From Hamiltosporidium magnivora (lineage: Eukaryota > Microsporidia > Dubosqiidae), in assembly GCA_004325065.1 (NCBI GenBank), contig PITI01000284.1:1-15346 (forward strand): DNA of 15,346 nucleotides, given 5' to 3'. The position numbers and the translations under genes were made by a program. The notes beneath the pieces are model-generated. The model did not search any database, was not told where the DNA came from, and saw nothing but the letters and a program-made list of their open reading frames with translations. Below, piece after piece: positions 1 to 10,190 of the stretch; the first letter of the stretch is position 1, and the number at the start of each line of letters is the position of its first letter.

Positions 1-248
1 GTTTATAATATAAAATGATACGCTTGTAAGAGAAGCTATCAGCACACATGTAGTAAAAAGATAAAATATAAGGGAAAAGGAATTGCAGTAAGACATTTTT
101 TATGTTTGAATGTATATGGGTGCATGTAATTAATAAGTTAATTACTGAAAAGATATATCAGTTTTTATTTATTAATTAATAATATTAATTAAATATGGCG
201 GAAGGAAACACTATATGTTATAAAAGGTATGTTAAATTAAAAAATAAT

Positions 249-638
249 TTAATATGGATCACAAAAGCCGTGACTAATCAAGATCCAAAGCTTACGTTTG
301 TCAATTATGCTAATAAAGAGAGTAATTTTTCTTGTGATAGACCAAGCTAACTCATTTGCGTAATTTTTTTTATTATAGTTAGAACATAACCTCTCTTTAA
401 ATTTAAAAAAACGGCGTGTGGCATTAAAGCCATAAACTTCTATAATATGAGCAAATAGAAGGACAATACTAAAAAATAAAGAAAATGAATTATACCATCT
501 ATTTTTCGAACGCAACAACAATAAACAAAGTATGAAAAATGAGAAAATTGAACCAGGGATTGAAGAAGACAACGTTTCGAAAAAAAAGAGGTTCTCTAAA
601 TCGAAAAAAGACACAATAAAATTGAAGACTACATTCAA
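249..638 (-). other. Open reading frame of 129 codons without ATG, membrane-protein-like; possible gene fragment
   Basis: The minus strand is open from after the stop at 653-651 down to TAA at 251-249, but has no ATG anywhere; the first usable codon is TTG at 638. The translation is strongly hydrophobic, with two candidate membrane segments. One, around residues 32-43, contains FSFFILCLLLL; the other, around 54-66, contains SLFFSIVLLFAHII. A polar, Lys/Arg/Asn-containing tail ends in GFCDPY. I recognise no family. An open frame this long is uncommon at this base composition, but the plus strand here is purine-rich, which removes stops from the minus strand, so chance is a real possibility. 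It could also be a fragment that lost its start. No partner gene or promoter is evident. Confidence 0.25.
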
Positions 639-653
639 AAGAATTTTAATTTA

Positions 654-1000
654 ATAATTGTTCTAAAGAATAATAGAATTAAGATAAATATTGTTTCAAA
701 AAAATTTAAAAGAAATTTTTGTCGATTTTATAAAAATTACATTTTTATAATAAAAAACTATTTGATTATGAGCATCGTGAAATCGAAAACTAGAATTTTT
801 ATTGTATAATTTAAGAATCAATCGAAAATTAATTTAATTAAGTTTAACAGAAAATATTTTTTCATCAAAAAAATATAACAAATAATGTGTATATATTGTT
901 GATTTTTTCTAGTAAAATTTATAATTTTAAAAGAACTTAAAATCTTTTTTGAATTAATAATTACAAACCATTCAGCAATAATTTTTAAAAAATAGATCGC
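654..1000. other. AT-rich stretch without a gene
   Basis: Homopolymer-rich A/T sequence with stops in all frames at short intervals. I see no RNA gene or convincing regulatory site. The right end may belong to the direct repeat that continues into copy A. Confidence 0.6.
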
Positions 1001-1870
1001 TTTTTAAATTCTAAATTATATTGCAATCATAAAAAATATTAATTCTTATCAAGTAGATTAAAGTTAAACTTTTTGGGCTTAACTTATATAATTTAAAAAA
1101 GCTTTTGATTATGAATAAAAATACGATCTTAAATGTTCCAAGGTCGAATGAAAGCTATAGAATGGAATCAATCAGAAATCAAACAACAGATCGATACATC
1201 TTCGCTCAATATATTTTTACAAACAACGGCGTATCTGCTAATACTTCTTCTCACAACCAACAGGCGTTAAGTGAAAGATCTCATAACCAAAACTGTAATA
1301 TAGATAGCAACCTATGTAATTTCAATCTAGAATTTCAACATGGAATCGACATAATAGTTCGTATTTTAACCTGGAATTTAAATATATGTTCATGCTTTCC
1401 TTCAGAATACCCTTTTAATGCTTTTATCCGCCACTTCAGTGTTTAAAAATGTTTTAATCACACTTTTCTTGCTTTATTATTGGGTTGTTATATTTATATT
1501 TTACAAATATATGAAAAGATGTAATAATATAGATTATTTTGATCGGTTTTTGGATTTTTTTTTATTTTAGCAAATGTTTTTTTAGTGCAAATAGTTATAC
1601 AGGCTGTATTAGAGAATATATTTATGTTATGGCACAAAAAAGTTTGTAGGTTTGATATTTATTGATATTTTAAAAAATAGTACCAAACATTATATATAAA
1701 ATGTAATATCTTAAAAATGTTTAGCTCTTGAATTATTTATTAAATTTTTCTTCAAAGATTTGGTCTTTTGACCCAAAAAATGTTTTGAAATCCATTTTTC
1801 CTTCAAAATATATTGCATAGCTTGAAACTTAAATTCGAATTATAAATATCTATCATAAACATGGTAGATA
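985..1870 (+). repeat. Diverged direct repeat, copy A (partner 9265-10190)
   Basis: Colinear similarity to the partner about 8.3 kb downstream, in the same orientation. Anchors are ATG 1111 against 9448, the TTAGCAAAT block at 1567 against 9913, and TATAAATATCTATC near 1840 against TATAAATGTCTATC near 10165. Offsets stay between about 8,325 and 8,346. Identity is perhaps 60-65% by eye. The limits are approximate because both ends fade into A/T-rich DNA. Confidence 0.5.
1111..1665 (+). pseudogene. Decayed small membrane-protein gene, copy A of a two-copy family
   Basis: A single frame runs from ATG 1111 to TGA 1663-1665 (184 codons), broken by TAA at 1444, TAA TAA at 1522-1527 and TGA at 1540. 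The intact first 111 codons encode a polar, Asn/Ser/Gln-rich domain with SNESYRMESIRNQ near the N-terminus and SSHNQQALSERSHNQNCNID in the middle. After the first stop the same frame becomes hydrophobic (FLALLLGCYIYILQIY; then FILANVFLVQIVIQ) and ends in a basic tail (MLWHKKVCRFDIY). Copy B at 9352-9978 aligns with it in order and spacing. It shares SYR(M/I)E, NQ..LS..S.NQN and the hydrophobic ILAN end, so this is real old coding sequence. TTG at 1105 would add two residues; ATG 1111 matches an ATG in copy B at 9448. Copy B suggests that the ancestral gene began further upstream. The hydrophobic C-terminus suggests a membrane protein. The family is unknown to me. Three separate stop positions make a working protein longer than the first 111 residues unlikely. 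Confidence 0.6.
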
Positions 1871-4183
1871 TTTTTTATCATTTTTAGTCTTTAAAAGAAT
1901 GATATTTGAATGTGAAAATTGTAGATTAATGATTTGAATCCGAGGTTTTATTCGGTTATTTTCTACATTTTTCTAGTTTTTCTTACAATTAATATGCATT
2001 TATGATTTCCTATTAAAATGTTTGTGTCAGATGTCTTCTATTTAAAGTCATATTTCCTGCATATTATGGTATATTTCAGATAGTTATAGTTTATAAAATG
2101 GTAGATTATATTATTTATTCTCTCTTAAATCGAATAGATGTATTTTAATTTTGTTTGTTTAAGTTGCAATTCATATAAACTTTTCTTGATAATTAAAAAT
2201 ACAGTAAAAACATTTTTTAGACGCTAGGTATGAATAAAATATCTTTAATCACAATATTATACCTTAATGATAAATCAATTTGAATATTTTTTTTCTATTA
2301 TTTCTATTCAAGGTTTCTCTAAGAATATTTTACGCTTTTTGTATATTTTACGGTCGATTTGAATAATCAAGACATTTTAATAGATTTGAGAAAATTATGG
2401 TTTTTTCTATTTTCTAGTATAATTTACGATGCTACGATATATTTTCACGCTTCGATAAATATACATAAATTCAGCAAGGTGTGTCTACCACAATTCTAAA
2501 CGACTAAAACACAATCATTATCGGCCTGTCTATTGTATGACTCGCACTTCATGATGTTTACGATTGTTTAAGCTCTTTCTTTAGAGAGTTTTTGCTATCC
2601 AAAATTATTTTTGAGTTCTTTTTTTATATTATAGGTTAGTAGTCAAAATAATATAATAAAGAGTGGATTCTAATTGATAATAATACTCTATTGAACGAAA
2701 ATCCAATGATTTGTGCTCATTAAAGTTCATAATAGGTGAATTTTCATAAATAAGATTTCAAATTTGGGACTATTCATGCTTCGCAGTCAATGTCATGTCT
2801 CCCGCTTAATTACATTTTTTAATATTCACCTAGGCGTTATTGAAGTAACTGGTCGTTATTATAGATCCCAAATGGTAATTGTGAACGTAAGATATATTAC
2901 ACTTTTCTGCTAGAAATCAAAATATTTTATCCAATATTTCTATGTATCGTACTAAATATTCACTGAATTTCAAATTAAATGTATTTTAAGACATAAATTG
3001 GATCTATAATACAAAAAACATGTGTTTAAAACGCCTAGATACACATAAAATTGATCAAAGGTTATAAAATATGGCTATGGAGCAAAAAGATTATTTTAAA
3101 TTGCAGATTTTTGTAGCTTTTAATTCCTTTTGCAAAAAAAATATGTTTATAAATTCCGAATATATTTTTTTCGTTCATTTTGAGTATATTTTTTTTCTAT
3201 ATTCATGAATAGCATGTAAAATCTTTTTAAATTATTTGAACGAAAGGGAAATAACAAGTAATATTAAAATTTTTGAATTTTGATTTTATTTTCAAATTTA
3301 TCTTTGTCGGCAAGAAGAGATACGGTGTTAAAAGTTATTTTTTTGTTGGGTAAGTTGTGTTCTATTGTATTTTATTAGATTAAATCAACAAATTTTGAAG
3401 CTTTATTACACTCTCACATATTTGAATTGAGTCTGAGATTTTTACATGATTTTTGTGACATTTCTCTCAAAAATAGTAAAATTTCGATTTTTTTTATCTT
3501 TAGTAGTTTACATCCTCTTCCACCGTAATTATTGTTGCCAAAAGAGACCTAAGTTAGTTGGTTTTCATGGTTTTTTTAATAAAAAATGATGCCTTTTTGT
3601 CAGCTTCTATCCACTTTATTTTTCTTTAGGTTCTTGGTTAAAAAAAATAGTCTATAGAATTTAGAAAAGTACTATAGATTGTATATATGCCTTTATTCTT
3701 ATGTTAATATAAGCGCATATGATAAATATTATGATCTTTCAAACAATATCGTTCCAACTTATCTCCCAACGGGTAAATGCCCGCTAAAATTCTAGCAAAA
3801 CTACTATAATTAGCCAAGAAGAACCCTTACTGAGGTTCAAAACCTTGAGAATATCAAAAGAATGATTTGAAGTAATTAAAAAACCAATAGTGTGTTATAA
3901 TTGTTTACTACTATTCTGAATCAATATATCTAGTCTAATATTCTCGGTTCGAAATTGGATTTATTTCTGGTAACAACTTTTATTTTGCACACTAATTTTA
4001 ACATTTTTTTGAAATGCTCATCACGATATATTTTCTATGTTTAAATTGTAATTATTTATGAGAATTGTATGAAATACTCAACTACTCATAATAGCGTGTA
4101 AATGATTTTTTATCAGAAATTTTGAGTCCTTTGTATAATTTAATATGTTTCCTATGTTTACGGGTTAAAATAAATTTCAGTTC
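1871..4183. other. Long AT-rich stretch without a recognisable gene
   Basis: Stops are dense in all six frames. Three small islands are richer in G/C: 2460-2560, 2750-2890 and 3740-3895. The second holds a weak inverted repeat (ATTTGGGA at about 2762 and its complement TCCCAAAT near 2866). The third, read on the minus strand, has a short open run containing LNLSKGSSWLIIVVLLEF, then a stop, then RAFTRWEISWNDIV. These may be worn-down gene or transposon remnants, but I cannot assign them. Confidence 0.5.
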
Positions 4184-5114
4184 TCATAATTTTATTCGTA
4201 ACCGTGATAAAACAAAGCTTGTGCCTATCAGGCTCGTTGTTTTCTTTATGAAATCATTTTTTGTGACCTTAATGCGCTCATACTTATTACCTAGAGCATT
4301 TATAAATTTCCTTTTCCTACGGTTTTGAGTGTTACCACCGGTTATCTTTTATTTTTAAAAACATATGCCTTTAAAATGTGTAATAACAGTGTTTTCACTG
4401 GTATCCACTTTCTAATTTCTTGTTCACTGCTTAAAGTACCACTACCTTTCCGATAGCCTGCGACTGGAAACAGATATAATGGCATTGTCAATCTCCCATT
4501 AAGAGCATCTTTTCGGTTCGGGTATTAATGATATATGCTTGTTTTGGGTTTCTGTCTTATATAGCTTATTTTGTCACCATTATAGTACTATATTACCTAT
4601 TCTGTGTATCGACGACTAATTAAGTTGAATTACTCCTAGATAATCTAATTTACACATCATATGTGGATAACCGTTCAAAATAAATTTTTGCATTTAGTTG
4701 CTGGTCATATCGTCTTTAAATTCTTTACATTTGTTTCATTTATATCCCTTCAAAGTAAAAATCTCGGAGTGCAACCTTCTCTTTTTATAAAGTTGTTTGT
4801 AGAACTAACTGTTTTTAAAAACGGCCAGAACATTTGCAAAATGTGCTATTTGTGGCGACTATTTTTTGAATTGAAACTACACAACACTTTGGAGTTCCTT
4901 AAACTATCTTTTAAAAGATAAAATCAATTGCAACTTAACTGAAAAGAGCATGTTAGCATAAAAATATAGGTTCCAATAAATATGCGGACCAATTCACACA
5001 TATTGTAGCTTCGTGTATTTTCTTAAGATATCGGCTCAATGTACCCATACATAGATTAAATATAGAGTTCGAGGGCTTTCCCGCAGAAGTAACGAACAAG
5101 CTATTGCTACTCAT
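4184..5114 (-). pseudogene. Heavily decayed ISXO2-like (IS1595/Merlin superfamily) transposase relic
   Basis: Reading the minus strand and switching frames, the pieces follow the order expected of an ISXO2-like DDE transposase. There is a possible start MSSNSLFVTSAGK at 5114 with an open run of 53 codons. A zinc-ribbon-like CKCSGRF lies near 4838-4821, then GYK(stop)NKCKEFK near 4746-4720 and LNAKIYFERL near 4699-4670. NTRTEKMLL near 4530-4500 comes next. GSGTLSSEQ followed by KLESGYQ near 4447-4398 resembles the region around the second catalytic acidic residue. Last come TVITHFKGICF near 4393-4355 and GGNTQN near 4339-4322, then a basic tail ending at TGA 4186-4184. In the family the last block is V-N-H-S..F....G.HTQ.IE..W; here RR stands where the IE containing the catalytic glutamate would be. 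At least four frameshifts and many stops show a dead element. I did not find the first catalytic aspartate or terminal inverted repeats. The plus-strand ORFs in this interval are antisense shadows. Assignment is by motif order only. Confidence 0.45.
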
Positions 5115-6991
5115 ATAGCAGACCTTATATATTTCGATTTTCTATCCTTGTATTTTTGCCTAAATATTTTTCTGAAATTCAATCAAAAAACTTTGTTTTT
5201 TTGAGATTTATCAACTAACTAGACTCAGTGAATTCATAGACATTCTGACATACTTATTTAATACAAAGATTATTTGATGTTCATTATGGAGAAATAATTT
5301 TAAATACTTTCGTTTTAATCCATGTAAAGGCTCTACCGGCTCGTTTAGGTATTTTTAAAAAACCTTTGTCTTTATTTCATGTAAAAGACTTTGTTTATAC
5401 CTTCATCTTTTAAATTATAGCGGTGCGAATTTCAGATGATCGGTCCGCCCTCGAACCTTAAGTGTCATAATATTAAGGTCAAATGTTTAAGCTCCCAGTA
5501 AATAAAGTAGCTAGCCTACTTTTTTTAAAAACAACTTTTAAAATCTCATAAAGAGTTTTGCAAAATTTTGTGATCTATTTGATAAAAAAAATTAAAACGA
5601 TGAGTTTAGAATTTTCAGTCATGAAAAAATTTTATGATATATTACCGATTCTAAAAAAAAGCATAATTAAGTTGTATCTTATTAAAAAAACGAATTACTT
5701 ACATATTTACTAAGCCATTATTCTTTCTCATCTTGGATCAAAACCTAAATTTATAGTATAATTAACATGTTTCTGGTCTATTAGTTTTAGATAATTCATA
5801 ATTAAATGATAAAGAAAGTTTGTTCTATAATTCGCATTTCTGAATTTATTTTCACAACAATCGTAGGTTCTTGGGTCACATGATCTTAACCAAACTATTT
5901 TCTTAAATTAGACCCATGAAAAAATAAATTTAATTATTTAATCTTAGGTAAAATTGTACCATTTCCTTGAATTTGGTAACGGAAAACATCATTCCTATAG
6001 TTATGTGCCTTTTTAGAGAATTCCTTCCTACAAAATTTTCCGATCTTATTCAATATGTTTATATCCGATAATATCCAAGCTTCTTTTACAATACATTCTA
6101 TGATAAAATATCTAAATAATTATTATAATAAATGTGTCATACGGAATAAAGTAATTTTTAGAGATAATTAAATTACTTGGTTTTTGTTTTCTTTGAATCT
6201 AACACTTCTATATAAGAACTTATTGTGAAACCTGCAAACTTCGTCTAAATTTCATATTTTATTTTTCATGTGTTCTTTTAAATAGAATACTTTTTCTAAG
6301 ACTTATTTAGGGTTGGTTAGGCAAATAATATTCATGAAAAGACACGTTAAGCTTAAAAGAATCATTATTATCAGCCTTCATTGTTTTCTTCAGCATTCAC
6401 AAACCAATTACTATTTTACTTATGCCAATAAATTTGTACGATCAATTTCAGCTTCGATGATTTAAATCATTGTAAGGCAAACTGACCGTTTGTGGGAATC
6501 TTTATATACTTCCAAATAAATTCGTGCTCTTCTAGAATATCTAAATTTAAGCATTCAAATATTGATTAATTAAGTTTAACTGTTACTTTTGCAAAATAAT
6601 AAATACATGGGTTGGTATTTTAAAAGATAATTCGCATATAAAATCTTCATTAATAGAAAAGTCGTCTATGAAACTATGTTGGGGTATTAAACTAATATTT
6701 GTATGCTAAAACAAATTTCGCTTGGTTTTACGAAATTCCGAATGCATCAGAAATGAGTAGCGGTTCATAATGAGCAATAAATACTTCATATATTGAAATT
6801 TGCATATTTTTCTCTTATTTATCTCACTAGTATTTCTACTTTAATTAATTATTTTTTTGCAAACATACTTTTTACTGCCTAATGAATTATATTTTAAGAT
6901 AAATAGTAGTGAAACAGTATTATCTACTGCTCTCTAATTTAAATAAAATATAAAGAATATTTGTATATATAATTTTTAATATTTACTTTAA
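5115..6991. other. AT-rich stretch without a recognisable gene
   Basis: No open frame stands out. The G/C-richer part at 5320-5470 includes GCCCTCGAAC at 5445-5454, the reverse complement of GTTCGAGGGC at 5067-5076. Read on the minus strand, 5460-5330 gives short coding-like runs (RFEGGPII, NSHRYNLKDEGINKVFYMK) separated by stops. From about 5520 to 6990 I see only A/T-rich sequence, with no RNA gene. Confidence 0.5.
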
Positions 6992-7264
6992 ATGCTGGCT
7001 AATTTTGTTCGCGAAAAAAACATAGTAAGTCATTATATAAATATCGACGCTGTTACATATCCACGTGTTTATTGGTTTTTGATATTACCTTTTCATTTTG
7101 ATTTAAAAACTATTTTGCAATATTCTTTTAAGGTCATACCATTGTGTCTTATGTATTTTGGGTTTTCATTCCCTATCCATCTCTACTTAGCATTCTTTTT
7201 ACTAAACAATCAAAAATATTATCACATAGAAATAATACGGAATAAAATTACACATTCGATATAA
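6992..7264 (+). CDS. Hypothetical small hydrophobic protein (doubtful ORF)
   Basis: This frame runs from ATG to TAA (90 codons) with two hydrophobic stretches. One, about residues 26-37, contains VYWFLILPFHF; a longer one, about 48-71, contains VIPLCLMYFGFSFPIHLYLAFFLL. It ends in a basic, polar tail (YYHIEIIRNKITHSI). If real it would be a small membrane protein with one or two spanning segments. An open frame of this length is expected roughly once by chance in a window of this size and composition, and its base composition matches the surrounding non-coding DNA. There is no paralog in the window and no conserved motif. Confidence 0.2.
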   Translation: MLANFVREKNIVSHYINIDAVTYPRVYWFLILPFHFDLKTILQYSFKVIPLCLMYFGFSFPIHLYLAFFLLNNQKYYHIEIIRNKITHSI

Positions 7265-7935
7265 AATCGTTTTTCGGTCTTTGATCATGTAGTGATAATA
7301 TTTTTTAAGTAAGTAAAAAAGCTTTTAACCAATCACCCACAAGCTGCAAGTAAAATATAAGTGTAAAAATTTACTTTTTATTTTACGAACTATTTTTTTC
7401 ATAAATTTTCATTTCAGTTGTTTAAATAAATCTATAGTAACATTTAATGCTAAGGATCGTAAATTCTAAAAAGAATTTTTGTTAATGTTTTTCAAACCCT
7501 TGATATCACAATCGTACTCAAAAAAGATAAGAGAAATCGCTTGAGCAAAATAAAAAAAATACTTGATTTCTTCGGAGATGATCTTTCTTGTTACAGTTTA
7601 ATTTATACGAGAATATCTTTCTTGTTTTACCCGACTAAAAGTAGGCTTAATATTTAAATTTTTCACGATTTTGATATTTTTTAGTAAATGAAGTGATGGC
7701 CTGAATTTGCCAGAATACTTTAGCATTCATTTGACAGGCATAAAGTGATATGCTACAGCATAAGTCATAAATATGTTTTTAAGAAAAATAAATCAGCTAT
7801 GCAATTTTATAACATCACCAAAGTATGATTAGTATGTATAAATAATTGCATTTTTACCGATCAAAACAACAAGATCGTAAGTATTTATGTAATTAGCATA
7901 CACAATACCTATATATGCATCTTTAAAGTAATTAA
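7265..7935. other. AT-rich stretch without a gene
   Basis: Short open frames only, and no RNA gene or clear repeat seen. Confidence 0.6.
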
Positions 7936-8109
7936 AACGACTTTGCAGTCCATGAAATATTCACTTTAATCACCCGTTTGTCGCCTATCCATTTTGAACA
8001 TGATCTAATTTGCCTACGACTGAATGTATGTAATGGAGTTTCTGGGACGTTTTGCTCCCAACTAGTAAATAATTTAGGAAGTGACTTCCATTTGAAAGCC
8101 CAAGGCTAG
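7936..8109 (+). other. Short G/C-richer open frame without ATG start, possible coding fragment
   Basis: The plus strand is open for 57 codons between TAA 7933-7935 and TAG 8107-8109. The translation has a protein-like mix of residues (HFEHDLICLRLNVCNGVSGT, then FCSQLVNNLGSDFHLKAQG) and the DNA is clearly richer in G/C than its flanks, as in the other coding relics here. It has no ATG near its beginning and I recognise no family. It may belong to the same dead gene as the relic starting at 8410, which lies in the same frame number, but about 300 bases of stop-rich sequence separate them. The intervening 8290-8410 also carries a short open run in another frame (LSNAAHYSLSGEFVYFLGFV). Confidence 0.25.
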
Positions 8110-8409
8110 GTCGCGTCTATAAACCATACCATAAAAAGAAAAATATCAAATTAGATATAGATCGTAACTTAAAACCGATATATAGAATATCTAAATAATG
8201 TGATTTTTACATATAATAGAAAATAGGTATGTAAAAAGACACTTGTATCTATTTTTTTCTTCTATCTATCTGGTTTTTATAACAGTACATCTAAAACCAT
8301 AATTCATTCATTCTCGACACTACATCCCTGTAAGAGTCTTGTTATCACTCAGTAATGCCGCTCACTACTCTCTTTCCGGTGAGTTCGTTTATTTTTTGGG
8401 TTTCGTAAC

Positions 8410-8832
8410 ATGGCGGTTTTAAAAGATAGATTGTTAGCTCTAACCCCAACCTACAGCCTGGAGGATCAGACCATTTTATCGCCTCTTATAACAAGCAGAG
8501 AATACCTTGAGCCAATTCTGCACCCAGCATGTTGGGGAACCAAAACCATAATTTTAAACACAAAAAAATTCAAGTGTAACTTTAATCTCAGTATGTAATT
8601 TGTCCGTTATCCAAGATAAAAATACAAGTAAATACACTTCGAAGCCATGAGATTGGCGCAAAGGCACAAAATTAAATATAATTTAGAAATACCTACGTTA
8701 TACTGCACCAACGAAATACTCTTAACGAAAAAAATCGCTGTATAATCAGCCAAGCATTTTATATGGAACAAAGCAAGAGTTATGGCTGCCATAATAAATA
8801 ATGCTCAAAATATTTTTATATTTAAGCTATAA
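8410..8832 (+). pseudogene. Decayed gene of unknown family, one frame interrupted by four stops
   Basis: ATG 8410 opens a 62-codon ORF (MAVLKDRLLALTPTYSLEDQ, then ILSPLITSREYLEPILHPAC) ending at TAA 8596. The same frame continues past TAA 8617 and 8629. It then gives an open run from ATG 8647 (MRLAQRHKIKYNLEIPTLYC, then TNEILLTKKIAV) to TAA 8743, followed by SAKHFIWNKARVMAAIINNA and a final TAA at 8830-8832. Preservation of one frame over 140 codons, balanced amino-acid content and raised G/C argue that all of it was once coding. A GGG at 8398-8400, just before the start, would fit the short G- or C-run found upstream of many microsporidian genes, but it is weak evidence. The style recalls the C-terminal part of a transposon-encoded protein, but no catalytic motif is visible. 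The minus-strand ORF at 8607-8792 is the antisense of this relic. Confidence 0.45.
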
Positions 8833-9351
8833 TTTTTTACACAAAATCACTGTGTGGATATAAGGAGCTAAGTAACTTTTCTGACTCTTTTCACAAAAAT
8901 TCGAGTTTATATATCAATTACAAAATTTAGATAGTTGAGATAAAAAAACTTTATGGCGTTCAAAAAACCTGTTTAAAGGCGTAATAAAGTTTTTTTAAAT
9001 CCAATTTATTTCGTATTCTTACATTTACACGCATTTTTATTGTTTAAATATTCTTAAATAATTTTTTTGGCTGTAGTGAGATACATAGGCTTTTTTCTAT
9101 TCGCGAGATATTAAACAAAAAAATTCACTTAGATTATAGTATTTATTTGATATTTAGATAGAAATAGATTAGATACAAAGGTAGATCTACTAGATTAAGA
9201 GGATATTCTGTTCGGAAATAGTTTATAGACCAATTTTTATATTTTTTAAAATAATTAATCATATTAGAAACCGTTGAAAATCATTTTTAAACGATTATGC
9301 GATGTTTAATCACACATTTTGATCAAAAACGAGCAATGGAAGAAATTTAAA
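8833..9351. other. AT-rich spacer
   Basis: No gene seen. From about 9265 onward it begins to align with the region upstream of copy A (AAACC, TTTTTAAA and GCGA blocks in the same order). Confidence 0.5.
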
Positions 9352-10190
9352 ATGACATTGTTACTGAAAAAATATTTAACCTTATTATGTAAATTAAACA
9401 TTGATTTTTTGACAGAGAAGTATATATTTAGACAAAAAATTGGTTTTATGGATAAAAATATAATTTTTGAAAATGGGTTCCGAATAGAAGCTATAGAATA
9501 GAAACAGAAATATTCCCAGTTCCAAGCACAAGCTCAAATGGCTCTGCTCACACCCACGAGATTGTTAAAAACAATGATATATATGTTAATCCTTCTGCTA
9601 ACCAAGAAACGTTGAGCCAAAAATCTTTTAACCAAAACTTAGATATAGAAAATAATCTTCATAATTCGAATCGAGAATCTATATCTGGAAACCAAAAAAA
9701 TTATTTAGTTTTAAGCTAAAATTTATATATATTTTGTTTTTGTTTTTTCAAAATACATTTTTTATGTTTTTATTGGCAACCTCTTCTAATAGTTATATTT
9801 TTACGCCAATTTTTTCGCTTTACTATTTCGTAGTTCTTTTTATATTTTATAAATAATGCAAGGAAGTAAATGTATTGCATATCTTGCTCTGGGATTTTGT
9901 ATTTTCATTATATTAGCAAATTCTTTTTTGCTAAATATATTTATACAGGTTATATCAGAGAAACGGTTTAGCTTATGATATTAAAAATTAGAAAGTGAAA
10001 AAAATTTATAAATCTTTTTCTTTTTTTATTGATGTTTTGAGTTTAGTTTCATAAAAAAATCTATTAAATTTATTTTTTGGTTTTATTTCTAAAAAAAGTA
10101 AATAGAAAAGCAATAATTTGCTTTTGGATTCGATATCATTAGAATAATTCATTGAAAAGGTAGAATTTATAAATGTCTATCGAACTTTAT
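9265..10190 (+). repeat. Diverged direct repeat, copy B (partner 985-1870)
   Basis: This is the second member of the colinear direct repeat. Similarity covers DNA upstream of the coding relic, the relic itself and about 200 bases after it. That points to a segmental duplication rather than retroposition of a transcript. I saw no terminal repeats or target-site duplication at the blurred ends. Confidence 0.5.
9352..9978 (+). pseudogene. Decayed small membrane-protein gene, copy B of the family at 1111
   Basis: The most complete trace of the family. ATG 9352 opens MTLLLKKYLTLLCKLNIDFL, a hydrophobic signal- or anchor-like start, and continues to MDKNIIFENG (ATG 9448, equivalent to ATG 1111 of copy A). 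A frameshift near 9476-9482 moves the coding frame to 9480-9719. That piece carries NRSYRIETEIFPVPSTSSNG, then NPSANQETLSQKSFNQNLDI, and ends at TAA 9717. Hydrophobic remnants follow. A last frame from ATG 9856 reads MQGSKCIAYLALGFCIFIIL, then ANSFLLNIFIQVISEKRFSL, ending at TGA 9976-9978. The order is hydrophobic N-terminus, Asn/Ser/Gln-rich polar middle, hydrophobic C-terminus, consistent with a membrane or secreted-pathway protein of about 205 residues. The 60-codon ORF ending at 9501 is only the part before the frameshift. The breaks differ from those in copy A, so the copies decayed independently after duplication. Confidence 0.6.

Noticed and set aside
3831..3847. tRNA T-arm-like hairpin TGAGG-TTCAAAA-CCTTG
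   Set aside because: No matching acceptor stem, D-arm or anticodon arm could be placed in the 70 bases upstream.
4122..4328. Plus-strand 68-codon ORF
   Set aside because: Starts at TTG and lies antisense to the C-terminal part of the ISXO2-like relic, whose minus-strand frame is also open here (GGNTQN to RLRIKL).
4661..4921. Plus-strand 86-codon ATG ORF with hydrophobic stretches
   Set aside because: Antisense to the zinc-ribbon-like and GYK.NKC parts of the transposase relic. Its length is within chance for this composition.
4983..5010. YADQ in a plus-strand open run, resembling a reverse transcriptase YADD box
   Set aside because: No other reverse transcriptase motif in order around it, the second aspartate is absent, and the same DNA reads as a 53-codon ATG ORF on the minus strand.
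8607..8792. Minus-strand 61-codon ORF
   Set aside because: Shadow of the plus-strand relic 8410-8832, which keeps a coding-like frame through the same bases.
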